Positions 10,228 through 18,737 of a stretch of DNA of 64,000 bases are shown piece after piece. The stretch's first letter is position 1; every line of letters starts with the position of its first letter. The notes below the pieces were generated by a model that was not told the DNA's origin, searched no databases, and worked only from the letters and a program-made list of their open reading frames with translations. The DNA comes from Legionella saoudiensis (GTDB lineage Bacteria > Pseudomonadota > Gammaproteobacteria > Legionellales > Legionellaceae): positions 2,501 to 66,500 of the forward strand of contig NZ_LN901323.1 in NCBI RefSeq assembly GCF_001465875.1, read 5' to 3'. A program made the translations under genes and the position numbers.

Positions 10228-10854
10228 ATGGCCTGCTGGAGCATGAATCAACGATTGATTTGGAATTTTGAATTTACCTCACAAACGGCAAGCTTGCCCG
10301 CGGAGTTCCTTATAAAACAGGAGCCTGAAGAGCTAAAGTGGGAGATAAGATTCTTTTGGCCTAATGATGAAATCATTGTGCTTAATACTCTTGATAATTC
10401 ATTATTAGACATAGCCAAGTACCAGCAAAAATCCCGAGAAGATTATTATTATCTCCTCACTGACAGCAATTACAACATCAAACGACGCCGTAATGAATTA
10501 TTGTATAAGCCTCTGTTAAAGCGCACAGATCAGGCCATTGCTTTTGGTTCCAAAATAAATCTTGATGACCTTAAAGACCCGACGGCAGATCCTCAATTGC
10601 AAAAAATCGCTCAACACGTTGCGCAACAAGGCGTGGAGGTCTACGTTAAAAAAGTGGCTTTTATCTATAAATTTGCAACCACCCCTACCGTTAAGCTCGA
10701 ACTGGCACGTTTGGAAGTGCAAAATCAAACGTATCTAAGTGCGTGTATTGAAGGTAAATCATTATTTTTAGTGGAGCGACTCGCTGGACTATTGCTGGGA
10801 AAACAAAATTCCTGCGAATATGTAACCTTCTTAAAAAATATTTTGCACCTATGA
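10228..10854 (+). CDS. Unknown protein, weakly CYTH-like
   Basis: This 208-residue soluble protein was not recognised with confidence. The layout recalls the CYTH/triphosphate-tunnel fold: alternating charged strands (LKWEIRFFWPND), a basic strand YNIKRRRNELLYKP, later VYVKKVAFIYKF, and an acidic strand VKLELARLEVQ. The canonical ExExK at the N-terminus is not clear, so this is a weak guess. The start is uncertain: ATG 10228 lacks a ribosome site, and ATG 10243 has GGAG only one base away. The stop overlaps the ChrA-like gene by 4 bases, and ppk follows, so all three may be one transcript. Confidence 0.7.
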   Translation: MACWSMNQRLIWNFEFTSQTASLPAEFLIKQEPEELKWEIRFFWPNDEIIVLNTLDNSLLDIAKYQQKSREDYYYLLTDSNYNIKRRRNELLYKPLLKRTDQAIAFGSKINLDDLKDPTADPQLQKIAQHVAQQGVEVYVKKVAFIYKFATTPTVKLELARLEVQNQTYLSACIEGKSLFLVERLAGLLLGKQNSCEYVTFLKNILHL

Positions 10855-11384
10855 TCAAAACACTATTAGACATTATTTACAGCTTCGGCAAAATTGGGCT
10901 CATCTCACTAGGTGGTGGTAATTCCATGTTGAAGCTATTGGAATATGAAGCAGTTAACTATCGCCAATGGATTGGGCAAGAGGAATTCATTAATATGGTT
11001 GGCTCAAGCTTTGTTTTCCCGGGTTTAACCGCTGTAAAATTATCCGCCCTAATCGGTTACAAGGCTGCTGGATTAACCGGCTTGTTGCTCGCAGTGCTCT
11101 GTCTTAATTTACCCGGATTGATTATGACCGTCATCGGTTATCAATGGCTAACCAGCCATAATACTCCGACCACACGCAAAATTATGATTGGCGTTCAATA
11201 CGGTGCCTTGGCTTTATTAGCAGCCGCAAGTTATTCCGTTGCTCAGGGTGTTGTGGGCATGTATTTTTCTATTCCTATTACCGTATGCTGCATTTTGTTT
11301 TTTTTAGCCTTAACTTTTTGGAATTTATCACCTTTTTACGGTTTTTTAGGCTTTATCATTGTTTGTTTTTTTCTGGTGCGTTGA
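10851..11384 (+). CDS. Half-size chromate transporter (CHR) family protein
   Basis: This 177-residue integral membrane protein has a single CHR domain: FGKIGLISLGGGNSMLK near residue 12, EEFINMVGSSFVFPGLTAVKLSALIGYKAAG in the middle, then several hydrophobic helices. Classic ChrA carries two such domains, or two half-size genes sit side by side. Here only one half is present, preceded (4-base overlap) by an unrelated soluble protein. It would have to act as a homodimer or with a partner elsewhere. Chromate is the family's named substrate; the real substrate is unknown. Confidence 0.85.
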   Translation: MIKTLLDIIYSFGKIGLISLGGGNSMLKLLEYEAVNYRQWIGQEEFINMVGSSFVFPGLTAVKLSALIGYKAAGLTGLLLAVLCLNLPGLIMTVIGYQWLTSHNTPTTRKIMIGVQYGALALLAAASYSVAQGVVGMYFSIPITVCCILFFLALTFWNLSPFYGFLGFIIVCFFLVR

Positions 11385-11425
11385 GTAATAATTAAAGATG
11401 CGCCTTATTAAAGTGGAGTTTCCTT

Positions 11426-13498
11426 TTGGATACAGTATTGGATAACCCTGAGTACTATATTAACCGAGAATTTTCGGCCATTGCCTTCAACCAGCGTGTC
11501 CTTGCTTTGGCAAATGATGAGCGCGTACCCTTATTAGAGCGAATGCGCTTTCTTAGTATTTGCAGCAGTAATTTGGATGAGTTTTTTGAAATAAGGGTTG
11601 CAGGCCTTAAGGAAAAAATGGCTTTATCAACCGGGAAGCTCACTATTGATGGTTTGCGCCCCGATGAGGCATTTAGTGCGATTAGCCAAAAAACGCATGT
11701 GCTAATCGACCAGTTATATGCAACATTTAATAAACAACTGCTTCCCTCTTTACGCAAAGAAAACATCCACTTTTTGGAATTAGAAGAATGGACCGATGAT
11801 ATTCATCTGTGGGCTAAGCATTATTTTAAACATGAAATACAGCCAGTGATGAGTCCTATCGCTTTGGATTTGGCTCACCCTTTACCGCAATTAATCAATA
11901 AAAGCTTAAACTTTATTATTTCCTTAAGCGGAAAAGACGCCTTCGATCGTAATATTAATTATGCGGTGGTGCACGCGCCTCGTTCGATCCCTCGCGTCAT
12001 CCATCTGCCATCGGAACTTTGTGGTGGAGCTGACTATTTCGTTTATTTATCATCAATCATTAATACGCACGTCAATAGCCTATTTCCTGGAATGGAAATT
12101 AGCGGCTGTTTTTCGTTTCGTCTCACGCGTAATAGCGATCTTTTTCTGCGAGAAGAAGAAATAGATGACTTAGCTAAAGCGGTACAACGGGAGATTTTTT
12201 CGCGCCATTACGGAAATGTGGTGCGTCTGGAAATCGAAAAAAACTGTCCGGAAAAAATTGTTGATTTCTTATTACAAAAATATCACTTACGTCATGAAGA
12301 TACATTTTATTGTGATGGCCCAGTTAACATTCAACGCTTTTTAACTGCGATTAATAATCTCGATAGACCTGATCTAAATTATCCACCCTATACAGCCCAA
12401 TACCCTCATTTCCCCAAATCAGAACGTAATTTATTTAATGTTATTGATGAACAGGATATTTTATTGCATCACCCTTACCAAAGCTTTGAAGTAGTCATTG
12501 ATTTTCTCCGACAAGCAGCAGCTGACCCTCACGTATTGGCAATTAACCAAACACTTTATCGCACCCACTCCGCATCTGTTATGGTCGATGCCTTAGTTGA
12601 TGCGGCACACTCAGGAAAAGAAGTAACGGCAGTGATTGAGCTTCGTGCCCGTTTTGATGAGGAATCTAACTTAAAATTGGCAAACCGGTTACATGCAGCA
12701 GGTGTATTGGTGCTTTATGGCGTGGTTGGCTATAAAACCCATGCGAAGATGACTCTGGTAGTGCGTCGAACTCATGGCAAGTTAAAACGCTATGTACATT
12801 TAAGTACAGGGAACTATCATGAGAAAACGGCTCAGCGCTATACGGACTTAGGGCTTTTAACCTGCGAGCCAACTATTACTGCTGATACGCAAATTATTTT
12901 CCAGCAATTAACTGGCTTAGGTAAGGTAGTTAAACTAAAAGCATTAAGCCATTCTCCATTTACCTTACAAAAAACTTTGCTGCAATACATTGAACAATGT
13001 GCTACTGCGGCACAGTCGGGTGTTGAAACAGAAATTTTAATCAAAGTAAATGGCTTGACCGATAAGGCTATGATTCAAACTTTATATAAGGCCTCTCAAG
13101 CCGGGGTGAAAATTAATTTACTTGTTCGCGGCGTTTGTTGTTTAAAGCCAGGATTACCGGGAGTTTCGGAAAATATACGGGTGCTATCCTATATTGGACG
13201 TTTTCTCGAACATCATCGTGTTTTTTATTTTCGTATTGATAATGAGGAACATTATTTTTGTGCCAGTGCAGATATGATGGAACGTAACCTATATCATCGC
13301 ATCGAAATTATGTTTCCTATTCTTGATGAGCAATGTAAAAAGCGTATTAAGCAGGAAATAATCAAAAACTACCTTAAAGATAATAGCAATACTTGGGAAA
13401 TGCAAAGTGATGGTAGTTATAAGCCGCTGACTCAGGGACATATTTCTGCGCAGGAAAAATTAATTACGCTTTATAAAGATGAGACGAATGATATTTAA
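11426..13498 (+). CDS. ppk1: Polyphosphate kinase 1
   Basis: PPK1 reversibly transfers the gamma phosphate of ATP onto polyphosphate. The 690 residues match the family. The N-terminal domain begins YINREFSAIAFNQRVL, followed by NLDEFFEIRVAG. The autophosphorylated histidine is H439 in YKTHAKMTL, with the following YVHLSTGNYHEKTA. The second essential histidine is H597 in FLEHHRVFYF. It starts with TTG at 11426, supported by GGAG 7 bases upstream (11415-11418). It lies 41 bases behind the ChrA-like gene, so co-transcription is likely. Confidence 0.97.
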   Translation: MDTVLDNPEYYINREFSAIAFNQRVLALANDERVPLLERMRFLSICSSNLDEFFEIRVAGLKEKMALSTGKLTIDGLRPDEAFSAISQKTHVLIDQLYATFNKQLLPSLRKENIHFLELEEWTDDIHLWAKHYFKHEIQPVMSPIALDLAHPLPQLINKSLNFIISLSGKDAFDRNINYAVVHAPRSIPRVIHLPSELCGGADYFVYLSSIINTHVNSLFPGMEISGCFSFRLTRNSDLFLREEEIDDLAKAVQREIFSRHYGNVVRLEIEKNCPEKIVDFLLQKYHLRHEDTFYCDGPVNIQRFLTAINNLDRPDLNYPPYTAQYPHFPKSERNLFNVIDEQDILLHHPYQSFEVVIDFLRQAAADPHVLAINQTLYRTHSASVMVDALVDAAHSGKEVTAVIELRARFDEESNLKLANRLHAAGVLVLYGVVGYKTHAKMTLVVRRTHGKLKRYVHLSTGNYHEKTAQRYTDLGLLTCEPTITADTQIIFQQLTGLGKVVKLKALSHSPFTLQKTLLQYIEQCATAAQSGVETEILIKVNGLTDKAMIQTLYKASQAGVKINLLVRGVCCLKPGLPGVSENIRVLSYIGRFLEHHRVFYFRIDNEEHYFCASADMMERNLYHRIEIMFPILDEQCKKRIKQEIIKNYLKDNSNTWEMQSDGSYKPLTQGHISAQEKLITLYKDETNDI

Positions 13499-13579
13499 TC
13501 AATTCACTATACTCATAGCTTCCTAATTACGCGATGCAGCATCGAGGCTCCAATAGATTTGGCATGAGGAGCCAGGTTA

Positions 13580-14482
13580 TTAGCGTGAACAGGTTAAGTG
13601 AGCCTCTTTACCCAGCTGTAAATGCGCTCGTGTGGCCAAGGGAATAGGAAAGTTTGTAGCGCCGTGTCCAATGCCTGCCATCTGTAGGACAGGGATAGTG
13701 CTTTCATTCGCAAAACGCTGTAATACGGGTTGAATTAACGAGGTGCCGTTTGGCTCTTCACCCCCCAGAAAGTCAGCAAAAAGGACTGCGGCGACACCTT
13801 GGAAAATATTCGCTTGCCGCAAGTGTTCTAACATACGATCCACACGATAACCACGCTCATTTATTTCTTCTAATAAAATAATCTTACCGCGGCCATCTAA
13901 TTGCCAATTAGTCCCTATGCTTGCTTGGATCAAGGTTAAATTACCACCAGCTACCGTGGATTCAATAATACGGCATTCTTGGGCAGAGCGATTTAACGGC
14001 TTTAAACCATTAAAATCAACTGTTGCATGTTCAGCAAATAGCAAAGACTTCAAGGCAGCGATCGATGGTGCGGAAAATTTATCGGGTGCAGCCCCACCAT
14101 GGATTGTTGCCCAGCCCCAATGCTGTTGTAAATACAAATGCAACGAAGTGATGTCGCTCATTCCTACAAAAATTTTGGGCTCAACAGGAGGTTGTAGATT
14201 TGCTAATTTTGGAATTAAACGCATGGCGCCATAACCGCCTCGCACGCAAATAAGCGCTTTCGCTTTCGAATTAAGCAAAGCATTTTGTAAGTGTTGCAAA
14301 CGCTGTTCATCACTATTGGCACAGAATAAGTCTGCGGCAAAAATATCTTCTTTAACGAGACAATTGAGCTGCCAGGAGCTCATTAGTTCTTTTAGTTCCT
14401 CTAATTGCTGATCAGTGCAACGAGAGGCTGGGGCTATTAATTCAACCAAATCGCCAGATTTAAGTATCGGTAGTGTTTTCAT
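13580..14482 (-). CDS. ldcA: Muramoyl-tetrapeptide (LD-) carboxypeptidase, peptidase S66
   Basis: LdcA removes the terminal D-Ala from recycled muropeptides in the cytosol. The 300-residue protein shows the S66 nucleophile S109 in FVGMSDITSLH, the RGGYGAMRL loop just before it, the acid in LLEEINERGYRVDRML, and the histidine in GIGHGATNFPIPLATRAHL. It follows epmB on the same strand, 26 bases after its stop, so they probably share a transcript. It joins amgK/murU and mltA as a wall-recycling gene in this window. Confidence 0.93.
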   Translation of the reverse strand: MKTLPILKSGDLVELIAPASRCTDQQLEELKELMSSWQLNCLVKEDIFAADLFCANSDEQRLQHLQNALLNSKAKALICVRGGYGAMRLIPKLANLQPPVEPKIFVGMSDITSLHLYLQQHWGWATIHGGAAPDKFSAPSIAALKSLLFAEHATVDFNGLKPLNRSAQECRIIESTVAGGNLTLIQASIGTNWQLDGRGKIILLEEINERGYRVDRMLEHLRQANIFQGVAAVLFADFLGGEEPNGTSLIQPVLQRFANESTIPVLQMAGIGHGATNFPIPLATRAHLQLGKEAHLTCSR

Positions 14483-14508
14483 TTTTACCTTGCTAGAAGC
14501 TCATCCTA

Positions 14509-15495
14509 CTATATTAAAAGGGTTTTGCTCAACTTGCCAGGCTCCTCACATACCAGACGCGGCAATAAATACCCAGGCACTAATTGTTGTAGCTGTTGGT
14601 AGATTGCTTGAGCTTTAGTAAAAGGCAGGTCGAAATGCGCAGCTCCTTTTACTTTATCTAATGTATGTAAATAATAAGGTATCACCGCGTAATCAAATAA
14701 AGACTGACTTAACATGGCTAAAACCTGGGCATCATCGTTAATTCCGGCCAGCAGCACCGACTGATTCAATAAATGACATCCTGCCTGTCGCAAGTCATGA
14801 AGTGCCTGTCCTACTGCTTCATCCTGTAACTCCTGAGGATGATTACAATGCAATACCATTACTTTTTTAAGACGGCTGGTGGTTAATAATTCTAAAAAGC
14901 CTGAATCGATACGCTCAGGAAATACTACGGGGATACGAGTATGAAAACGTATGGTATGTATATGCGGGATTTGTTCTAATTGCTGCAACAGATCAATAAT
15001 AACAACATCAGCCGCCAACAGCGGATCACCCCCGCTTAAAATTACTTCGCTAATACTGGTATTCTTGGCAATGTACTCACAGATTTCTTTAAAACCCTGG
15101 CGTCCAGGATTATTCTCTTGATAGGGAAAGTGTCGCCGAAAACAAAACCGGCAATTAACAGCACATACCCCCGTTAAGGTAAGTAGAACGCGTCCATAAT
15201 ATTTATGAATCAAACCTTTTAGCGGATTGCTCTCTTTCTCATGCAAAGGGTCAACACTATATTCTGCCGGTGAACTCATTTCTTGCGATGTTGCTAAAAC
15301 TTGCAACAGTAATGGATCCTGAGGATTCCCCTTTTGCATCCGCTGTGCGAATCCCAAAGGAATTCGACTGGCGAATTGCGCTTCAGCTGATAAGCTTCCA
15401 GTAGCTAGGGGTAATTCCAGATAGGTGAGTAAATCAGCCACAGAAGAAAAACCTTGTGCTAATTTTTTTTGCCAACTTAAAGAGGTATCTCGCAT
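14509..15495 (-). CDS. epmB: EF-P beta-lysylation radical SAM enzyme EpmB
   Basis: EpmB (YjeK) is a lysine 2,3-aminomutase that makes (R)-beta-lysine for attachment to EF-P by EpmA. The 328 residues match the short EpmB form, not the longer catabolic aminomutases. The radical-SAM cysteines are C111, C115 and C118 in GVCAVNCRFCFRR. LSGGDPLL follows, with PLP-lysine and substrate regions in the C-terminal half. It is divergent from efp with 73 bases between starts, which supports the pairing. EpmA is not in the window. Confidence 0.95.
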   Translation of the reverse strand: MRDTSLSWQKKLAQGFSSVADLLTYLELPLATGSLSAEAQFASRIPLGFAQRMQKGNPQDPLLLQVLATSQEMSSPAEYSVDPLHEKESNPLKGLIHKYYGRVLLTLTGVCAVNCRFCFRRHFPYQENNPGRQGFKEICEYIAKNTSISEVILSGGDPLLAADVVIIDLLQQLEQIPHIHTIRFHTRIPVVFPERIDSGFLELLTTSRLKKVMVLHCNHPQELQDEAVGQALHDLRQAGCHLLNQSVLLAGINDDAQVLAMLSQSLFDYAVIPYYLHTLDKVKGAAHFDLPFTKAQAIYQQLQQLVPGYLLPRLVCEEPGKLSKTLLI

Positions 15496-15568
15496 TAATT
15501 ACACAGACTTGATAAACTGTGCGAACTTTAACTAAAACCAGAAAAAATCTCAACACTGTGGAGTCCTA

Positions 15569-16138
15569 ATGGCAATTTATAGCACCAATGAATTAAAAAA
15601 TGGCCTAAAAGTAATGGTCGATGATGCTCCATGCAGCATCCTTGATTGTGAATTCGTAAAACCTGGAAAAGGCCAGGCCTTTACACGCATTAAAATTCGT
15701 AATTTGAAAACAGGCCGAGTAGTAGAACGTACTTTAAAATCAAATGAGTCTTTGCCTTCTGCAGATGTTGTTGATATGGAAATGCAATACCTCTATACCG
15801 ATGGCGAGCACTGGCATTTCATGGTTCCTGATAATTTTGAACAATATGCCCTAACTAAAGAAGTTCTTGCCGATGCAGCCCTTTGGTTAAAAGAGCAAGA
15901 CATTTGTATTGTCACCCTGTGGAACAACGAGCCGATTCAGGTAATGCCTCCTACATTCGTTATTCTTGCGATTACCGAAACCGATCCTGGATTAAAAGGC
16001 GATACTTCTGGTGGTGGTGGAAAGCCTGCTATTCTTGAAACAGGCGCTGTTGTCCGTGTGCCTTTATTCGTACAAACAGGCGAATTAATTAAAGTAGATA
16101 CACGCAAGGGCGAATACGTTTCTCGCGCTAAAGAATAA
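15569..16138 (+). CDS. efp: Elongation factor P
   Basis: EF-P relieves ribosome stalling at polyproline stretches. It is 189 residues with the usual three beta-barrel domains. The modified lysine is present as K34 in the loop [10 protein letters not shown], matching the lysine (not arginine) class served by EpmA/EpmB, in agreement with the divergent epmB. The C-terminal signature [11 protein letters not shown] is intact. Confidence 0.98.
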   Translation: MAIYSTNELKNGLKVMVDDAPCSILDCEFVKPGKGQAFTRIKIRNLKTGRVVERTLKSNESLPSADVVDMEMQYLYTDGEHWHFMVPDNFEQYALTKEVLADAALWLKEQDICIVTLWNNEPIQVMPPTFVILAITETDPGLKGDTSGGGGKPAILETGAVVRVPLFVQTGELIKVDTRKGEYVSRAKE

Positions 16139-16145
16139 GATTTGC

Positions 16146-16179
16146 AGCAGCCAGGAGTTCGACATGAACCCCGGCTGCT
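16146..16179 (+). terminator. Hairpin after efp
   Basis: AGCAGCC (16146-16152) pairs with GGCTGCT (16173-16179), 8 bases beyond the efp stop, with inner GTTC/GAAC pairing. No T-run follows, so it is a candidate only. Confidence 0.4.
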
Positions 16180-16233
16180 AAACCTCATTCGCAATGATGA
16201 GCTGAAGTAGAAATATCCGAGGAACAATAGACC

Positions 16234-16458
16234 CTAATAAACATTATAAGAGTCATACATACCCCAATACCCCACATCACCTAAGTCATCATAACCGTAG
16301 TAATATGCATCATTCCAGTAGGGCCCACCATAATATCCCACGGTATACACAGTGCGCGTAGGATATGCACGCGTATAGTAAACCGTCTCAGTGGTAACAC
16401 AACCCGTTACTAAGAGCATTGGCGTTACGATAACTAAAGCAATAATTAATTTTTTCAT
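16234..16458 (-). CDS. Small tyrosine-rich lipoprotein
   Basis: The 74-residue protein has a clear lipobox: MKKLIIALVIVTPMLLVTGC, with Cys20 as the acylated residue. The mature part (about 54 residues) is very rich in Tyr and Gly (YYTRAYPTRTVYTVGYYGG). Family unknown. It lies 34 bases after the His-rich secreted gene on the same strand, so the two are probably an operon of small envelope proteins. Confidence 0.8.
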   Translation of the reverse strand: MKKLIIALVIVTPMLLVTGCVTTETVYYTRAYPTRTVYTVGYYGGPYWNDAYYYGYDDLGDVGYWGMYDSYNVY

Positions 16459-16492
16459 GGTTCCATCCTATTTCTGTGGTGTCTTAACTTTA

Positions 16493-16762
16493 TTAGTACC
16501 AATGACCATGGTGTTGATGTTGTTGGTGTTGATGATGATGGTGATGATGATGATGCCATCGATCCCAATGCCTGTGATGCCAATGATGACGATGCCAATC
16601 AGCGTAATTAGTTCCAGCTTTATCTAAATTGCTGTAATTAGTAACGGGCATGCTGTTGGAGCGTAATTCAGGGTTATACATAGAGGAACTAGACGCCGCA
16701 AATCCTGGGGCAACAAACAGGAGTAGTGAACTAATAACCAAAGGGAAAATAATCTTTTTCAT
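16493..16762 (-). CDS. Small secreted histidine-rich protein
   Basis: The 89-residue protein has a signal peptide (MKKIIFPLVISSLLLF...GFAA) and a C-terminal third made almost entirely of His, Trp, Arg and Gln, including an uninterrupted run of eight His. Periplasmic metal binding (Ni, Zn, Cu) is the obvious inference; no family was recognised. The start is fixed by GGAGG 6 bases before ATG 16762. The frame extends four codons further to a TTG, which would overlap that ribosome site. Confidence 0.8.
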   Translation of the reverse strand: MKKIIFPLVISSLLLFVAPGFAASSSSMYNPELRSNSMPVTNYSNLDKAGTNYADWHRHHWHHRHWDRWHHHHHHHHQHQQHQHHGHWY

Positions 16763-16955
16763 GATAACCTCCAAGTAACACCCCCTTCTGTATTTTTATT
16801 ATACAACCAGATTCCATGTTTAGCAAAAAGACCTTTACTTCAAATAACATGGATACAGATAGAGAGGAAAAAGAACATTATTCCAAAAGACTTCATGGAA
16901 TAATACAGGTAACGACTTACCGAATCCTGAGCCGCTACTGAATATACTTTGGAGG

Positions 16956-17002
16956 TTTATGCTGAGCTTAAGGCGTCCTACTATGGCTCATGTAGGCTGG
17001 CA
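16956..17002. repeat. Decayed copy of the dispersed REP/BIME-like repeat
   Basis: The stretch contains TTTATGCTGAGCTTAAG and, 20 bases on, GTAGGCTGGCAC. Both words occur in the full copy at 43953-44116 (as TTTATGCTTGAGCTTAAG and GTAGGCTGG), but the order and spacing are changed, so this looks like a scrambled relic. Confidence 0.4.
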
Positions 17003-17137
17003 CACCACCCATCAAACTACCCTCCCAACCTGTAAATATTAATGGTTCAGTTAGGTTGAGTCATCACCCATATGTTTAATAATAGACCAACAATGCCGTG
17101 ATTGTAAATATTTTGACCACCTGGATGATAGTATAAA

Positions 17138-17165
17138 ACCCGTACTTTCCTAACCGAATACGGGT
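17138..17165 (-). terminator. Rho-independent terminator of the SDR gene
   Basis: Read on the minus strand, ACCCGTA (17165-17159) pairs with TACGGGT (17144-17138) and is followed by TTTTATAC. It lies 11 bases after the stop of the minus-strand SDR gene at 17176. Confidence 0.7.
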
Positions 17166-17175
17166 GAGTTTTGGT

Positions 17176-17949
17176 TTACTCTGGATATTTGAATAGATGA
17201 TTGGCGGATGCTTGCACTGTTGGCATGATAATCATTTGTTCGACGTCTACATGTTGGGGGCGAGTAATGCAATATAAAATTGCATCAGCAATGTCTTCAG
17301 CTACCAACGGATGGAAACTACTATAAAACTCTTTGGCTCTTTGTTTATCACGCCAACGCACCTCACTAAATTCGGTTGCTACCGCACCGGGGGCGATTTC
17401 CGTAACCCTAATTGGGCTGCCTAATAAATCCAAACGCATCGATTTTGAAATAGCATGGACGGCATGTTTTGTTGCCGCATAAACATTGCCGTTAGGGTAA
17501 CACTCATGACCGGCAATAGAACCAATATTAACTATATGGCCTCTGTTACGAGCTATCATCACCGGAATAACAGCACGACTCACATAGAGTAATCCTTTAA
17601 TATTCGTATCAATCATTGTATCCCAATGCGCCTCAATCCCTTGCTGCAAAGGCAAGGTATCTAGCGCTAAGCCGGCATTATTAATCAAAACATCTATAGC
17701 TTTCCATTGATTAGGTAAAGAAGATAACTGCTGTGTCACTTGTTCATGATTACTTACATCTAAAGCTAATACATAGTGTTCCTTACCTGATTCTTGAGTT
17801 AATTGTTGCGCTAATGCCTCTAAACGTTCGGTGCGCCGAGCAGCTAAAATCACTTGCGCTCCTTGGCCAGCACAATAATGAGCGCAAGCTTGCCCAATAC
17901 CACTTGAAGCACCGGTAATTAAAATAATTTTATTCTCTAATAAATTCAT
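17176..17949 (-). CDS. Short-chain dehydrogenase, YdfG-like
   Basis: The 257-residue classical SDR has the cofactor motif TGASSGIGQA (residues 13-22), NNAG, the catalytic Ser in NIGSIAGHE, and YAATKHA (YxxxK). The PGAVATEFS sequence and the substrate loop after it (RWRDKQRAKEFY) resemble the YdfG/3-hydroxy-acid dehydrogenase branch, usually NADP-dependent. The substrate is not certain. It is followed by its own terminator and lies 54 bases downstream of the phosphoribosyltransferase gene, probably in the same transcript. Confidence 0.9.
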   Translation of the reverse strand: MNLLENKIILITGASSGIGQACAHYCAGQGAQVILAARRTERLEALAQQLTQESGKEHYVLALDVSNHEQVTQQLSSLPNQWKAIDVLINNAGLALDTLPLQQGIEAHWDTMIDTNIKGLLYVSRAVIPVMIARNRGHIVNIGSIAGHECYPNGNVYAATKHAVHAISKSMRLDLLGSPIRVTEIAPGAVATEFSEVRWRDKQRAKEFYSSFHPLVAEDIADAILYCITRPQHVDVEQMIIMPTVQASANHLFKYPE

Positions 17950-18003
17950 GGGTTCTGATCCTTAACTGCATATCTGAAATTATGATAAGCGTTTTGTTCT
18001 TAA

Positions 18004-18663
18004 TTAGGCACTTAATGCCGACATAAAATGCATGACTTCCTCATCAGAAGTCTGACTAAAATCATCATACCATAACCCAACGGCATAAAAATTAACCGGC
18101 TGTAATGGGCAAATAACTTTATTCACTAAGCCTGCCATCTCTACACAAGTAGACCTTGCGGCAACCGGAACTGCTACAATAAGCTCTGCGGGCTTTTTTT
18201 GTTTTAATGCGGCGATGGCAGCACGCATGGTATAGCCAGTAGCGATTCCATCATCCACTAAAATCACTGTTTTTCCAGCAAGTTGTACAGGTGGTCGATT
18301 ACCCCGATAAACTTTTTCACGTCGTGTTAACTCATGCTCTTCATTTTGTAATACTTCATCAATTGCTGCGCTCTTGATGTATAACCCATTAACAACTTCC
18401 TCATTAAAAACTACGATACCGCCGGAGGCAATGGCTCCCATAGCATATTCTTCATGTCCTGGAACCCCCAATTTGCGCACAATAAAAATGTCCATCGGCA
18501 ATCTAAGTTTGATGGCCATTTCATAGGCAACCGGCACCCCTCCTCGGGGTAATGCCAAAATAATAGTATTCTCTTTTACTGCATAGTCATGCAGCAAATC
18601 AGCAAGAACCTGTCCGGCTTGCAGCCTATTCGCATAGTTCACATTTAGGCTCCTTGAAATCAT
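18004..18663 (-). CDS. Phosphoribosyltransferase-domain protein
   Basis: This 219-residue type I PRTase fold has ILALPRGGVPVAYEMA near residue 37 and the PRPP-binding loop VILVDDGIATGYTM about residue 130. This is the stand-alone family often annotated simply as phosphoribosyltransferase; its base substrate is unknown, and some members are fused to hydrolase domains. It is divergent from the aconitase gene with 74 bases between. Confidence 0.88.
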   Translation of the reverse strand: MISRSLNVNYANRLQAGQVLADLLHDYAVKENTIILALPRGGVPVAYEMAIKLRLPMDIFIVRKLGVPGHEEYAMGAIASGGIVVFNEEVVNGLYIKSAAIDEVLQNEEHELTRREKVYRGNRPPVQLAGKTVILVDDGIATGYTMRAAIAALKQKKPAELIVAVPVAARSTCVEMAGLVNKVICPLQPVNFYAVGLWYDDFSQTSDEEVMHFMSALSA

Positions 18664-18737
18664 CCCTTAACACAAAGTTTAGCCTATCACCGATGTGCTA
18701 TATTTGAACAATAGATTGCGACAAGGAAGGATCAACT

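Larger units (their letters stand above)
16763..17175. other. 413-base non-coding stretch
   Basis: No convincing gene lies here. It holds the promoter side of the His-rich gene, a decayed repeat (16956-17002) and the terminator of the downstream SDR gene (17138-17165), both listed separately. Confidence 0.6.
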
